From contig NW_006768772.1 in NCBI RefSeq assembly GCF_000204055.1, positions 1,372,829 through 1,436,828 of the forward strand: DNA of 64,000 nt. The letters run 5' to 3'. The DNA is from Melampsora larici-populina 98AG31. Taxonomy: Eukaryota > Basidiomycota > Pucciniomycetes > Pucciniales > Melampsoraceae. Below, piece by piece: positions 1 through 11,378 of this stretch (position 1 is its first letter; each line of letters begins with the position of its first letter). The position numbers and the translations under genes are program-made. The notes beneath the pieces are model-generated. The model was not told where the DNA came from, did no database searches, and saw nothing but the letters and a program-made list of their open reading frames with translations.

Positions 1-681
1 CTTCAATCTATACGTTCAACATCACTTCTTGAATTTCTTTTTCTCCACTCTTCGCTGATTTATCTAGTTTATCTGACTCATTTGTGTGTTAGTCATTGTC
101 ATTCTTGTATCTGCTCTCATTTTGTGCTTCAACTACAATAGTCAACTGTTTGACATGATCTAATCAGTGTACGGTACATCTAGCTTATGGAGACCAAGGA
201 ATTCACAAGGCGGAGGACAAGAATGGTTTTCTAAAAATATCTTCAGACTATCTTCCCCGGGATTGTCATCCCCAATAGCTGAGCTGAGATGATAAATCAA
301 TGGTGGGTATTAGTAAAAATTCACCTTAGTATGTTTGGGGTTCCAATGAAAGAGATTATACTCACTTTGAGTGGATCAACTCGACTTGAGTTATGATACG
401 TCCAGAAGCTTGTAGAATACATAGCAAGGACTTGCCTTTATATTCATCTATACGAAAATGAGTGAGGCAATGCATTATTTGATGATCAAGATTGTAAGGT
501 TTTTTAATTGTAAAGTTGACTGCTGTCATGAAACCTTTGGGAGGGGTGTAGGCGCCTTTCCTCTACAGAACCATAAATTTGCAGTGTCTTCTGGGCTGTT
601 GATGGTGGTGAAGGTGAGGCTGAGCGCCATCTGGAAAAGTGAATGAACAAACATAGGAGATATCAGCTTGATATCTTGTGT
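1..681. other. No gene recognised
   Basis: I see no coding region that I can support here. A 62-codon open frame at 458-646 (+) has no recognisable motif, no homologous partner in the window and no intron signals. The stretch lies downstream of the minus-strand pseudogene ending at 682 and is probably its 3' flank. Confidence 0.4.
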
Positions 682-3008
682 CTAGCCAAAGCAAAGACCA
701 CTAACACGTTTTGTTATACACTTTGTATGTAGTTCCCCTGTAATTTTTGGGTTTGTAATAACCTTCTGGTGAAATTTGCCGATGATTCTTTGTGCTTCTG
801 CAAACAATCTTAATTGAGCATGAGAATTGGGTGAGTCAAATGATGAAGTGGAGGCACAGAACGGTATAGCTATCATATCAGTCAGCATTTGATTATCAAC
901 CATCACTCAACAGTCATATTCATCAACTTGGTTTTCATCTTTGGAGGTATCTTCTTTGGGAACACCTTGTATGTCAAGCCATCCCAAGTGTGGTTCTTCA
1001 CCTAAGACAAACATCCAATCTGAATTGAACAAAGTTGAATTGGGGGACTGGGGATGATAGACTACTGCCTTAGCAACTCCAAGAATCCACAACTTGGGTT
1101 GAGGAGGAGTCCTTTGTACAGAGGCTATTGGCAAAGGGCTTTCGATGACTACCAGTTTCAGTTCACCAATGCAGGCTGATGTAAAAACTTAACATATCAG
1201 AAGAGATCAAGAAAGACATATGATCAAGCTGACTTACAATTGAAGCCAATCACCGTGGTTAGGTACACTGCCAGCATTAAAGAGGTTCCCAGATGGGAAT
1301 ACGGGTCCTAGTGATCAGATTCCCATTCTGCTACTGTTACACAGTTCCATGAATATTTCCTGAGTAGCCGTTGTGATATATGTAGTCAATATTTTGAAAT
1401 GTGTGTCTCAATCTGAACAAAGTTACAGCATGTATTACACATGATTTTCTTATCTAGATGAGCAGATAACTGAGCCGACCTGTATGTAGCTGATAGCTAA
1501 GGATTTACTCAGATGTTTGCACACATGTAGTGTATGCTTTATGGCTCAGATGTGCAGTGCAAGATGATTTGATTCTCCATTCTTCTCTCAATGATATTCC
1601 CAGCCTAGGTCACGTTCCGACCAGGGAACCTATTTAATGCTGGCAGTGGTACAAGTCAGGATTAGCTTGTGATTCTTTGATTTGTCTGATTGAAGATTTG
1701 ACATCTGCAAACAAAAATTTGAAAGAATCAATATCAATGACTCCAAAAATACTGTAAAGTGGTACTTACTATTGAGCTCAACCATAGGTGTATTTAACAA
1801 GCAACCAGGAGTAATGGTTTGATCCACGTGTTCTGTTTTAAACAAGGAACAAATGATTTGTCTTTGTATTCATGGATCTAAATGGGTGGAACTTACCAGT
1901 CTCAAAAATTTCATCAGGATCGGGCCGGTAAGCAATGTTGGAATCATCTTCTTGATCTTGATGTGTATCACTTCTGTCTGAGGGAGAATGAAGTCGTTTA
2001 TGTTTGGGGATGTAATTTTCCTCCTTGTCTTGCAAAGATGGATCGGTTCCAGATTCATCAGTACTTTCATGGACCCTTTTCTTCTTGTTTCTGCAAAACT
2101 TCTTATCATCTGACTCCGTGATACGCAGGTATTCATCTGCATCAAACTTCACGTAAAGGCCTTTAGTATGGTTTGAACGTTTGTCAGAGCGTTCCAAAGC
2201 ATTTCAGAGGTGAATGGCGGAAGAGAATTCAGTCGGCTCGCCATTGATAATCTGGCCTAACTTTCCCCATCTTTCATCGAAGGCTGGAATTGAAGGAATT
2301 CCTTTGTTGATTTGATCTTGACTTGGTACCCTATTGTATAGTTTCTGACAAAAGAAATTGTAGGAATCCTCTGCTAGCTTCAAGAACCAAGAATTGTTTG
2401 TAAAGTCGCCTCCTTGTGTGGTTGATGCCACCTTGAAATCAAGCAACTCAAAATCATATTGATAATTGAATCCAATTGCAAGAACTATGCTTGATGAAGC
2501 CGCTGGATTTTTCAATGTCGATTTTGCACCACAAGAAAGAAATTCCGAGGGTGATTGAGTGGAGCCCTCAGGTGACTGAGTGCGCACATCATGCTTTTGT
2601 ACTTTTCTTTTTTTTTGATTGACCTATGCTGAGTGAGTTACATATCTTGGTTCCCATTTTTTGACGGTGAGATGCTGCATTGAGAGAGGCTCCAAAAAAT
2701 TCATTGACTTCTGCCATCACTTTGAGGTGAGTGAGAGGATGTCGGGGTGAGGTGCTAGGTCTTCTGGTGGATTTTGCTAATGAATTTTGAGTCAATTTGG
2801 AGAGGTCTCGGCAGGGTTTACCAACATCTTCCTTCATTCGCACATATCCATCTCCACAAGAGCAGCAGTAAATTGTGTTGAAAACTTCTGAGCCATTCCT
2901 TTTTTTCTTATCATCAGCACATTCACCACAAACATTGTTTGTTCATTTTGGGAAAACTTCACTACAGCCAGGGCAGGGGGTTGTCTGGTATATTGGAAGG
3001 GTTGACAT
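682..3008 (-). pseudogene. Decayed zinc-ribbon-like gene of unknown function, split by a CACTG element
   Basis: The reading frame starts at the ATG at 3008 (protein begins MSTLPIYQTTPCPGC) and runs leftward. Cysteine pairs CPGC, CGEC and CCSC in the first ~60 residues suggest an N-terminal zinc ribbon. The middle is unrecognised (NSWFLKLAEDSYNFFC region), followed by a charged Lys/Asp/Ser-rich stretch. Introns with GTAAGT donors appear near 1897 and 1770. The frame then reads ...NPDLY up to an inserted 383-bp element (1266-1648) and resumes as LTTVIGFN, a GTAAGT donor at about 1242, and a last exon 1190-682. In-frame TGA codons lie at 2943-2945, 2204-2206 and 907-909, and a one-base shift lies in the poly-A tract near 2610. 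I do not know the family. Whether it is a host gene or an element gene is open, but decay is clear. Confidence 0.6.
1266..1648. mobile_element. 383-bp CACTG-ended non-autonomous DNA element
   Basis: Imperfect terminal inverted repeats: the left end reads CACTGCCAGCATTAAAG and the right end is its reverse complement (...TTTAATGCTGGCAGTG), with AGGTTCCC conserved just inside both. The flanks are a 3-bp direct repeat GTA (1263-1265 and 1649-1651). Removing the element plus one GTA joins two coding segments of the host pseudogene in frame, ending at a good GTAAGT donor. CACTA/CACTG termini with a 3-bp duplication are diagnostic of the CACTA (EnSpm/CMC) superfamily. No transposase is encoded. Confidence 0.8.
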
Positions 3009-4423
3009 AGTATGTTGTTGATGATAGTGAAAGATTTTAAGTGCTAGAGTTGATGAGAGAGAAAAAAATGTGGGAGGAAGGGCGAGGATATCAAAATTTT
3101 TGCTGAAATAAGAACTAACAACATAATAACTGGTGGACACAAGAAAAAATTGACAATGGAAACAGGGAATGATGTTATATATATAAGAGACAGAAATGAC
3201 AGGAGACACGATCCCACAAAGGACCAGAAAAGTCTGTGATATTTCAAAGTCAAGAGACGTAAATCAATATGTGAGCTTGTCAGGTTAATTATGGAAGTGA
3301 AAGGACACAACTTGATGTCAATGGAAAGCTTTTCAGGTTAATCATTAAAGCTAAAGGAAAGAAACAACTTGTCACCAATCTGGACAGGTTAATTGAATGG
3401 GAAAATAAAATATGTATACTCTTCAATTTCAAGTTGAGAAAAACAATTGTGTACCTTTCAACTTGGTGATGGGTGTGTGTTGTTCTGAAGTGTAGGGCTG
3501 GTTTGACAAAGCGTTTATTTATTGTCTTCTTTTTTCATGCTGTGTTATTTTTTTGTTGATGTGTTGTTTGTTTTTGTTATTTTGTGATGTGTGAAGCGTG
3601 AAGCGTGGAGTTTGTACATATGCTGGGTGATGGGTTGTTGTATGTTGTTTTTTGTTATGTACATGTAATGAGGTGGCACACCCCCCTTGCTCATGTGGGT
3701 TGTGCGTTGTGTGTTGTGTAATAAATTGGCACACCCCCCTTGCTCAGGGCTTCCATACCATGTACTCCGCTTTGGTGGTGGATAATGCAACACTCTTATG
3801 GCGCCTTGTCCTTGAATAGATAGTTGAACCACCCAGTGTGATGGTGTAGCCCGTCACAGACTTGCGTGTAGTGATCCATTCCCCTACTTGCTATGCTTTT
3901 AGGGTATGGATTGCGTTGGTCTCCAATTTCTGCTGAACATAAATTGAGACCAACAGTCTCAGTACCTTCGGTACTGTTGATGTCACCCAGTGTGTGTCTA
4001 CCTGCTTCGAGAACCAGGAAGGCACGGGTTGGGGAAGTGAAGGGGCCCCGGCCCCGAGTTTGGTTTTCATAAACCAAACCGAGGTTGGTTCCCGTGAACC
4101 AAACCGAGGTTGGTTCCCGTGAACCAAATCACTAAGGGATGGGGTCCTCCATTGGGCCGGTGGGTGGGACGTCTTTTGCCAGGTGGGCCGGATGAAGCAA
4201 AAGAAATGAAACACACACAAATGCCTATGTGATGTGTGGTGGACTGGTGAGGAGTCTTGATGAGGGATTGTGGGAGATCCTTGTGATTGGCTGAGGGTGA
4301 AAGATTTTCACAGTGTGCGCGGGTAGAGTGAGAACCATCACTCTGCCGATGAGTCTTTCACGGGGCCTGTCACAAGCCTCGCAAGTCCCTCATGGACGTG
4401 TGAACCACCTGTGTTATGGTGGT
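3009..4423. other. Non-coding region with short direct and inverted repeats
   Basis: No supported gene. A 19-bp direct repeat (GGCACACCCCCCTTGCTCA) occurs at 3675-3693 and 3728-3746. At 4081-4105 and 4106-4130 a 25-bp unit is tandemly repeated, each copy holding a hairpin of TTGGTTC and GAACCAA arms. A GC-rich run (GGGGCCCCGGCCCC) is at 4042-4055. A similar GGTTGGTT/AACCAACC hairpin cluster occurs at 17950-18050, so these may be remnants of one repeat family. The region lies downstream of the truncated copia element. Confidence 0.45.
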
Positions 4424-7400
4424 TCAGTTCATGTCGTTGGCATAGTCTGCATCCGCGTAGGCTTCAATAACATGACTTTCAGTAGACGTGCGTTGAAATA
4501 CAATACCTCTGTCTAATGTACCTTTGATGTATCTCAGGAGATGTTTCACTGCAGTAACATGATCAGAACCGTAACTAGACAAGAATTGTGCAAGTGTCAA
4601 CACAGCATGGCTGATGTCAGGCCTGGTGTTTACTGCTGCATGGTTGAGGCTACCAATGATTGCAAGGTAAGGAAACTCTTGGTATGCCGCGTGTTCTTCA
4701 GAGGATGCTGCTACAAGATTTGCAGATATCGACATACACTACACCAAATGTAATCTTTACCGGGCGGTAAAGAAAACTACTGACATAGAAAAGTCCTGAG
4801 GCAACAGGAAGAGGGCTAAAAATCTGAAAAATATGCACCTTGTTCCTAGATGTTGGGGCGTCATGATGAGTATTTTTTTGTATTTTACACACGGATATTG
4901 GTTAATGTACTAACAATAAAGGCTGAGAATCATCAAAAACCCACCTGTAACAATACCTGAAATTTGGCCCTTGATTTTGAAGACAGGATTTTGGAATCTT
5001 CAAACATCAATAACTTTCGCAGTTCTGAATCAAATCACTCGATTTGAAGTGCATTAAAAAGGTGAGCCTTTCCTCTACATTTTTCATTGAGACATCACAT
5101 CTGTAGCTGGTCTAAAAAAGATCCTACAGAGCTTTTCATGCAGAACTGTTTGAACATATGTAGAGTGCTTAAATGACTAGATAGAACCTTACTGACATTA
5201 TGAAGTGTGAAGGAGAATAGTTCAGCTTTTGAATGAACCAAAAATCGAGTTATTTGGAGCAGAATTGCAAAAGTTATTGAAGTTTTTAGACCACAAAATA
5301 TTGTCTTCATACTCATGACCCAAATTTCAGGTATTGTTACATGTGCGTTTTTGATGATTTTCAGCGTTTGTTGTTAGTACATAAACCAATATCTGTGTGT
5401 AAAATACAAAAAAATACTCATCATGACGCCCCAACATCTAGGAACAAGGTGCATATTTTTTCAGATTTTTAGCTCTCTTCCTGTTGCCTCAGGACTTTTC
5501 TATGTCAGTAGTTTTCTTTACCGCCCGGTAAAGATTACATTTGGTGTAGTGATAGGAGTAAGTACAGGTTTAGAGTCAGAAACCCCAAATTGTTCCAGTA
5601 CGTCGGTTAGGTAGTTTTCCTGAGATAGATGGATAGTTTGAGCAGCCCAATCACTTGTAATGCAAACACCCAAGTGCTCAGTTGGATTATGATGCCATTT
5701 GATTTCATAAAGTTGGCATAAAGCTTCCCGAGTGGTTCTTAGAAGTTCAACATCTTTCAAAATAACAGATCTGTCATCTACATGCATGTGAATATGCACT
5801 AATGAATCACCAGCCCAGCAAGAATAAAGCAAATCATCAACTTCTGATGAGTGTAATCCTATTGAAGTGTATCATTGTTTCAGCGTGGTATTGAATTGTC
5901 TATGTGCTTGAGGTTCATGGTAAACTGCTTGGTCTAATAAGAGTATATCACCTGAACCATTGTTCAACCCCTTCATTTGGCAAGTGTGGACTGGGATGTT
6001 GTTTGATCCAGTGAGAAATGACATTTTGATGTCAAATGTCTTGAATTATAAGTTGTCTGATGCAGCTATGGCACACATAGCATATAAAGACTCCTCCACA
6101 CCAACAGAAGCATAAGTCTTAGTGAAGTCAACACCTTGTATTTGCTTGTTACCCAAAATCAGCCATCTGGCTTTGTATGCAGTAATTTCACCTAGAGTAT
6201 TTTGTTTGCGTTTGAGATGCCACATTCCTCCTACTACGTTCATCTCCTTTGTTCCCTTTAACAGCCTTCCAACTCGATGTTGCAAAAACAACAAATACTC
6301 CTCTTTCATAGCCTCCATCCATTTGTCTGCATCTGCACCCTTCATTGCTTGTTCATATGTTGAATTATCAGGATCTGGCTTGTCAGAGACCACTGCTGCA
6401 TATGTTCTGAAGTTTCCAATTCAAGCAATAGGCTTGATACTACGTGATGTTCAAAGCATGAGTTTTCTCAGTGTAGGAGATTTGATTGGTGAGTCCGTAG
6501 TGTCATCTGATGTATCAGTGGAGCATGTGATCGGAGTGCTGTTCATCAATGGTGAAGTCGTGGTGTTACTTATGTCCTCAGCTCCAGGGAACCACCAGTC
6601 TTCCAGTGATTCTTGGGTTTTGATTGAGTTTTCTGACTGCTGTTGATGTTGTAGTGGAAACAGAGATTCGATAAATGTTACATCCCTGGATACCATTACA
6701 TGTCTGGTGGTGGGAGGATAAAGTTGATATGCTTTTGCAACTGTCTCGTAGCCTACTAATACTCGACATACAGCAGTAGGATCTAATTTCTTCCTGTCCT
6801 CATGATGCACATGTGCGTATGCAGCACACCCAAGCACCCTTAAAAACGATAAATCAGCTATGTGTTCACCTCCTTTAGCGATGTTCTTCATCTAGTAGTT
6901 CATTGGAGTGTCATTGATGGCTGCCGATGGCGAGCGATTTAGGATGTGCGATGTGGCCATCACAAATTCACCCCATAGGTGTATAGGTAAGTTGGCATGA
7001 ATCATCTGAGCACGAGTTTTCTCCATAATAGTACGATTGAAACACTCAGCAACGCTGTTGTGTTGCAGTGTTTTGGATGGACCTTGTTCCATGATGATTC
7101 CATTAACAGCAGCAAAAGCCATGAATCTTGATGACCTGTACTCACCACCATGATCTGACTTCAAGATACAAATTTTCTCCCCCGTATGTCGTTCTGCTTC
7201 AGCCATATAGGTACAAAAACTTTCAAAAACTTGAGATTTGTGAGTAATTAAGAAAATTTTATTATATCTTGACGCTTCATCTATGAATGTTACAAAATAG
7301 TGTTTGCCAGAGGAAGTTGGAGATTGAATAGGGCCTACAACATCAGAATGAACACAATACAAAACTCTGTCTGATTTAGGAAAATGAGATGAGAATGGTT

Positions 7401-7473
7401 TGCAAGTGGATTTTGCCATAATGCACGAAGTGCAGCTCCCTGTCATATGGTTGCCGGTCTTGCAGAATTGTCA
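4424..7473 (-). pseudogene. pol: copia-1 integrase / reverse transcriptase / RNase H region
   Basis: Reading leftward from 7473: the integrase zinc region (CTSCIMAK), the integrase core with HSDVVGP, LKSDHGGEY and an NSVAECFNRT stretch (D, D, E positions visible), integrase C-terminus to 6451, reverse transcriptase 6393-5552 (HVDD in place of YVDD), and reverse transcriptase/RNase H 4736-4424 (SLNHAAVNTRPDISHAV, YADADYAND). Everything is in one frame, interrupted by TGA 7471-7473, TAG 6892-6894, TGA 6451-6453, TGA 6421-6423, TAA 6046-6048 and TGA 5872-5874. Each is a one-step C-to-T change from a sense codon. The CACTA insertion at 4737-5551 sits inside the reverse transcriptase; deleting it with one ATA copy joins ...KPVLTP to MSISANL in frame. 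Not functional. Confidence 0.88.
4737..5551. mobile_element. 815-bp fold-back CACTA-ended element, copy 1
   Basis: Begins CACTACACCAAATGTAATCT and ends with its exact reverse complement. The flanks are a 3-bp direct repeat ATA (4734-4736 and 5552-5554). The arms stay clearly complementary for well over 300 bp on each side, so the whole element is close to one long palindrome. A subterminal short hairpin, TCTTTACCG-GG-CGGTAAAGA, lies at both ends. It encodes no protein. It disrupts the copia-1 reverse transcriptase, and removal restores that frame. Same family as 29555-30357. Confidence 0.9.
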
Positions 7474-8289
7474 AAGCGCTGATGAATGTAAGTGTCCCAT
7501 ACGTTGATGAAGTAAGTCAGCCATTGCATTGAATGCTCTGGATTGAGAAGGAGATTTGCCTTGTGGAACTGAAGTTGAAAATTTGGAAGTGTGGATGACT
7601 TGTTCAGTCCTTACTCTGGCTTTCCATAAGTCCATACTTTTGGCATTACCAAACACTTTGCTGCCATCTTGATGTTCAAAACTGATGGTATGAGCGTCAC
7701 CGTGCATGATGAAACCCATATCACATGGTTTCGTTGCTGACATGAGATTGACTGCGACATCAGGACAGTACATGGCATCAATTAAGGTGACCTGACACAT
7801 TGTATTGTTTTGATTGTAGGTTTTGATTGGAACATCTCCAGCTTCATCAGCCATCATGCGGCCTCCATTGGCAGATTTAATGATGATTGGCCAAATCTTG
7901 TGAAGGTTTTTGAAGATTCCAAGGTTATTGAAGGTGTCCTTGTTTGCACCGGTGTCCATGAAGAAGTCGGCTTTTGAATCGGAATCACCGGTTATTGCAG
8001 AGTATGCAGTAGTCAAATTGATGATCTCATCAGCTGGTGAGTCGTCCAATCCTTCTTCAGCCAACACCGCATCCACCAACACAGATTGAGACGGATTCAT
8101 AGATCGGGCGGAGAATGATTGATCGAGCAATTGGACTTTGTCCACATCCAAAAGTTGTGAAGGTTGTACTGATGGCTGGGATATCTTGGCAGATATGTGA
8201 GACGCAGGTGCGCTCCATTGTTGCTGCGTTGGGCAAGAGCTTGAACCAGAGGTGATGTTCTTTGCCTTGCATTCATTTTTGAGGTGCAT
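7471..8289 (-). pseudogene. copia-1 protease and gag-pre-integrase segment
   Basis: About 272 codons open. The aspartic protease active site is DTGANKD (Asp-Thr-Gly) about 110 residues in, followed by the usual conserved stretches and a gag-pre-integrase motif HQRMGHLHSSAL at the C-terminal end. It is separated from the integrase only by an in-frame TGA (7471-7473). A likely zinc-knuckle remnant (HLKNECKAK) lies at its N-terminus, so the upstream join to gag is the decayed part (8290-9051), which includes a 69-bp tandem duplication. Confidence 0.85.
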
Positions 8290-8414
8290 GGAGAACTGGT
8301 GACCTGGATAAGAGCATAATGCCTTGGGAGTGTTACTGGTTCAATCGGATCCTTTTGTTCCAGTAGGAAGTTTGTCAGGCTTTGTGAATATGCTTGGAGC
8401 TTTGGAACACGTAT

Positions 8415-8552
8415 CTGATAAAGCACCAGCTAGTATAAGCAACAACTTAGAGAAAACGAGACTTGTCTAATGGGACTTCTGACCTGATAAAGCACCAGCT
8501 AGTATAAGCAACAACTTAGAGAAAACGAGACTTGTCTAATGGGACTTCTGAC
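8415..8552. repeat. 69-bp tandem duplication
   Basis: The unit beginning CTGATAAAGCACCAGCTAG occupies 8415-8483 and 8484-8552 with no visible difference, and a partial third start (CTGA) follows. It lies in the decayed gag/protease spacer of copia-1. Perfect identity implies a recent local duplication. Confidence 0.9.
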
Positions 8553-9051
8553 CTGAAGGGTGGTACAGAATTTCAGATAGACAGAATTAGTTATATAGGT
8601 ATCACTTTGTTTGATACCAATCTTAGGAACTTGAGAGAACAGATTTCTAACACATCAAATAGAGAAATGAAACATAACAGTTAATTAAAGCATTGAGAGA
8701 AACAGTGATAATAGTGAAATGAAAAGTGAAAAAGTACGTACTTCTCTTTCCAAAGATGGGGAAAGAGAAGCACATAGGAATTGCTACGGGATATATATGA
8801 TAGATGATTTAGAAACGAAGAAACAAAAGATTGGGGTAATGTTAATGTAAGTCTTTGTTCTCATCTGATATGTGATTCTTAACGTTGATCTTTTCTTGTC
8901 TACTCTTTTACTTCTCTGTTAGTCGATTGGAGAATTCAACAGGCTTCCTTGATTTTTTTACCACAGTGTAGGCTACAGACCGTGAAGTTTTGGATTGACT
9001 CATTTGAGCTTCTGTGAGCAAACAATTGACTATGTTGGACATGGACAAAGT

Positions 9052-9821
9052 CTAAATGTTGCCCAACAATTGTTGAACCAAGCCACTGAATTCATCACAA
9101 GGTAAATTGAGCAGCATGAGAAGAGCAAGTCCTTGGTCGGATAATTTGAGACCTGATTTTTCAGATGCGGTCTTGGCAAGTTGATTGTGTAATGCTTGAG
9201 TAGAGCTAACATAATCCTCCAGTTTCATAGACAAGTCATATCTATTGTTGACAATCTTCGTGGTGATATTTGCTGCCGCCAGTCCTGAATTAATGCCATG
9301 GAGGTTTTCTAGAGCTTGTATGGCAAGAAATGGATCATCCATTCCTGCAATGTGTTGCAGATGGGCTGGCATAAGTGTAGCTTGTATTGCTAGCATGGTT
9401 GTTGTTGATGCATATCAAATTTGTCCGGTTCATTAGGATCCGTAGGAGCAGGAACTGAAGCCCAAACAAATGAAACAAGGCCAATCACTTTGATACAACC
9501 CTCAACATTGTTCTTCCAGTGATGCACATCACAGGTCCCTAGCTTAGGGAAGGATGCCAGGATGGACCCACTTGGCATAGAGCCTCGGGAGTCAGACATG
9601 GTAGTTGATTGAATTTGATTGGGTGGAAAAAGCTGCAGTTGTATAGTACCACCCAAAGAATCAGATTCAGTTGAGTTTTTGGATGCATCCAAAGAAGAGT
9701 TGGTGGTGTTGGAGGCTTCCGACGATGAACTGCTGTCCACACTAGGAGTGCTAGCAGGTGTGGGGTACAAAGACTTGGAGGGTGGGTGGGGATTAGAAGA
9801 TCTATCTTCTGGTTGTTCCAT
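9052..9821 (-). pseudogene. gag: copia-1 gag
   Basis: Two overlapping frames (9821-9390 and 9396-9052) together encode a Ser/Pro-rich N-terminus and a UBN2/copia-type gag core (MLAIQATLMPAHLQHIAG, YDLSMKLEDYVSSTQALHNQLA, LLMLLNLPCDEFSGLV). The order and motifs fit Ty1/copia gag. A one-base frameshift at about 9393 and a TAG at 9052 break it. The ATG at 9821 is a plausible original start. Confidence 0.8.
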
Positions 9822-10193
9822 TCAATGAGAATCAATTGTTCAAGATACCTCAGCTGTGCGCTGGGCTCACAACCTGATGATACACAAAACAGCTGTACGC
9901 AGAAGTCAGCACTCTATGTGTCTGATGAATAAGAAGAAAGATAGAGTGGTGCGCCAAGGACAGAGTTTGAGAGAAGAATGAAAAAAATCAACGCTCAAAC
10001 TACAACAGGCTCTGGAGAAGACTAGAATATATATGAAATACTACAAGCATGAAATTACATAGAAGCATAAGAATAATGAAATGATTTGAAATACGTAGGT
10101 GTAACTATGTAAAGTGTAGTCATGATGTAATAAGGAGTACATGTCAATACTACCTGCCTCACCAATCATCAAAAGGATTCTTCTGCAACCAAG
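9822..10193. other. Probable copia-1 leader/5' LTR remnant, or intergenic
   Basis: This stretch lies directly upstream (minus strand) of the gag start. It is AT-rich with no convincing coding frame. Its position fits the 5' leader and LTR of copia-1, but no matching 3' LTR exists in the window to define it. It also holds the promoter side of the plus-strand gene starting at 10194. Confidence 0.3.
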
Positions 10194-11378
10194 ATGGAGA
10201 ACAATTGTGACCTGAGGATCGTGATTGATCCTTCAAAGGATGTGCCTAGATTGTATGAGAGGAGTCGTTTAGATTTTTGGACTTTGCCCATGCACATCTA
10301 TTTTCACCTTGGAAGGATTGCCAGCCCTACCAAGGACGACAGAACCAGCTTCATGGGGAACATGATGTGGCCCAAACGGATGATCCTTCACGAAACCAAG
10401 TAAAAGATTGTGTCACGTGGTTTTTGGGGGTACAACCATTATTGGTGCAAGCTGGTAAGGCATCTTGACGGGGCAAAAGGTATCTGGTTTTTTGATGATT
10501 GTAAAGATGGTGGGCGTGCGCAGCTCCTTGGTCAAAAACTGAGCTTGATTGCTGGCATGCAACCGGGAACCAGCTGGCTTGTGTACTCACACAAGCCAAC
10601 AAAAGAGGAACAGAAAATCATTGACCAAGGTGTTGCCACAATCACTCAGAAGAACCCCGACGCTCTTGGGGACAATCCGTTTGTTTCACCTGAGGACCTT
10701 GACGGAGTGGACAAGCAAACTTTTGAAGACTCACGTCCAGTGACAAATGTCACTGCACGGCTTGTACATTCTGGTGCAATGGCCGGAAATCTTATCCGCA
10801 GCAAGGAAATTGACAATCGGGCCAAGCAGGCCTTCACACCCATAGGTAAGAATTAGGGACTCTCCTTGGCATGATGAATACGGAGCTGACTCGGTGTCTT
10901 GCCTAGCAGTCAAAAAAGAACTGCAAGAACCAGTCTCTGAACCAAAAGAAGATGTGCCCAATTCCCTTTCAATCAAAAACCGCACAGGTCAGTTCCATTA
11001 CCTTCCGTACTGTCATCAATTTAGACTGACTGATTCATGCCATCAGATGAATCACATAAAGCGACTCTCGTTGTAGAATTGAGTGATGGTTCTACTCCCC
11101 CTGAACCAATCCTTCTTGTCACCCAATCACCCTGTGCTCCACCGCCTAACTTAAGTGGACACCTTCGCCTGCGTATCAAGCATCCCGCGCCTCAGTCCAG
11201 TCCAATCAAATCACCTTCATCTTCCCCGCAGAAGAAATCATCTACAAAAGGTACTAAGGCCAGCAAACACACTAATAAAGGGCAAGGAGAAGAAAAACTT
11301 CCACTGGGAGGTGGCAACCAAGGCACAGAGCCTAAATCTAAACACAAGGCTAAGGCTGTTGGGAAGAAGAGAAAATAG
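10194..11378 (+). CDS. Three-exon gene of unknown function, with one in-frame stop
   Basis: Exons 10194-10845, 10910-10987 and 11047-11378. Introns are 64 and 59 bp, each with a GT donor (GTAAGA, GTCAGT), a CTGAC branch site and a CAG acceptor. Exon lengths keep frame throughout (354 codons with stop). The N-terminal two thirds is an unrecognised globular segment with aromatic clusters (FWGYNHYWCK, GIWFFDDCKDGGRAQLLG). The last ~110 residues are a Ser/Pro/Lys-rich basic tail ending KAVGKKRK, a plausible nuclear localisation signal. A TAA at 10401-10403 interrupts exon 1, and the text reads through coherently on both sides (HETK / KIVSRGFW). So it is either a pseudogene or was mutated recently. 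I do not recognise the family. Confidence 0.5.

Larger units (their letters stand above)
4424..9821 (-). mobile_element. Degenerate Ty1/copia retrotransposon (copia-1)
   Basis: On the minus strand the domains run gag, protease (DTGANKD), gag-pre-integrase (HQRMGHL), integrase core, reverse transcriptase and the start of RNase H, the Ty1/copia order. It is broken by a fold-back CACTA element (4737-5551), a 69-bp tandem duplication (8415-8552) and many stops. The RNase H domain ends abruptly after YADADYAND at 4424, so the rest of RNase H and the 3' LTR are missing. The stretch 9822-10193 should hold the leader and 5' LTR, but without a second LTR copy I cannot define its edges. Confidence 0.88.

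Noticed and set aside
3044..3310. Hydrophobic minus-strand frames (possible membrane protein)
   Set aside because: They lie in the T/A-rich 5' flank of the zinc-ribbon pseudogene, overlap each other in different frames, and carry no family motif.
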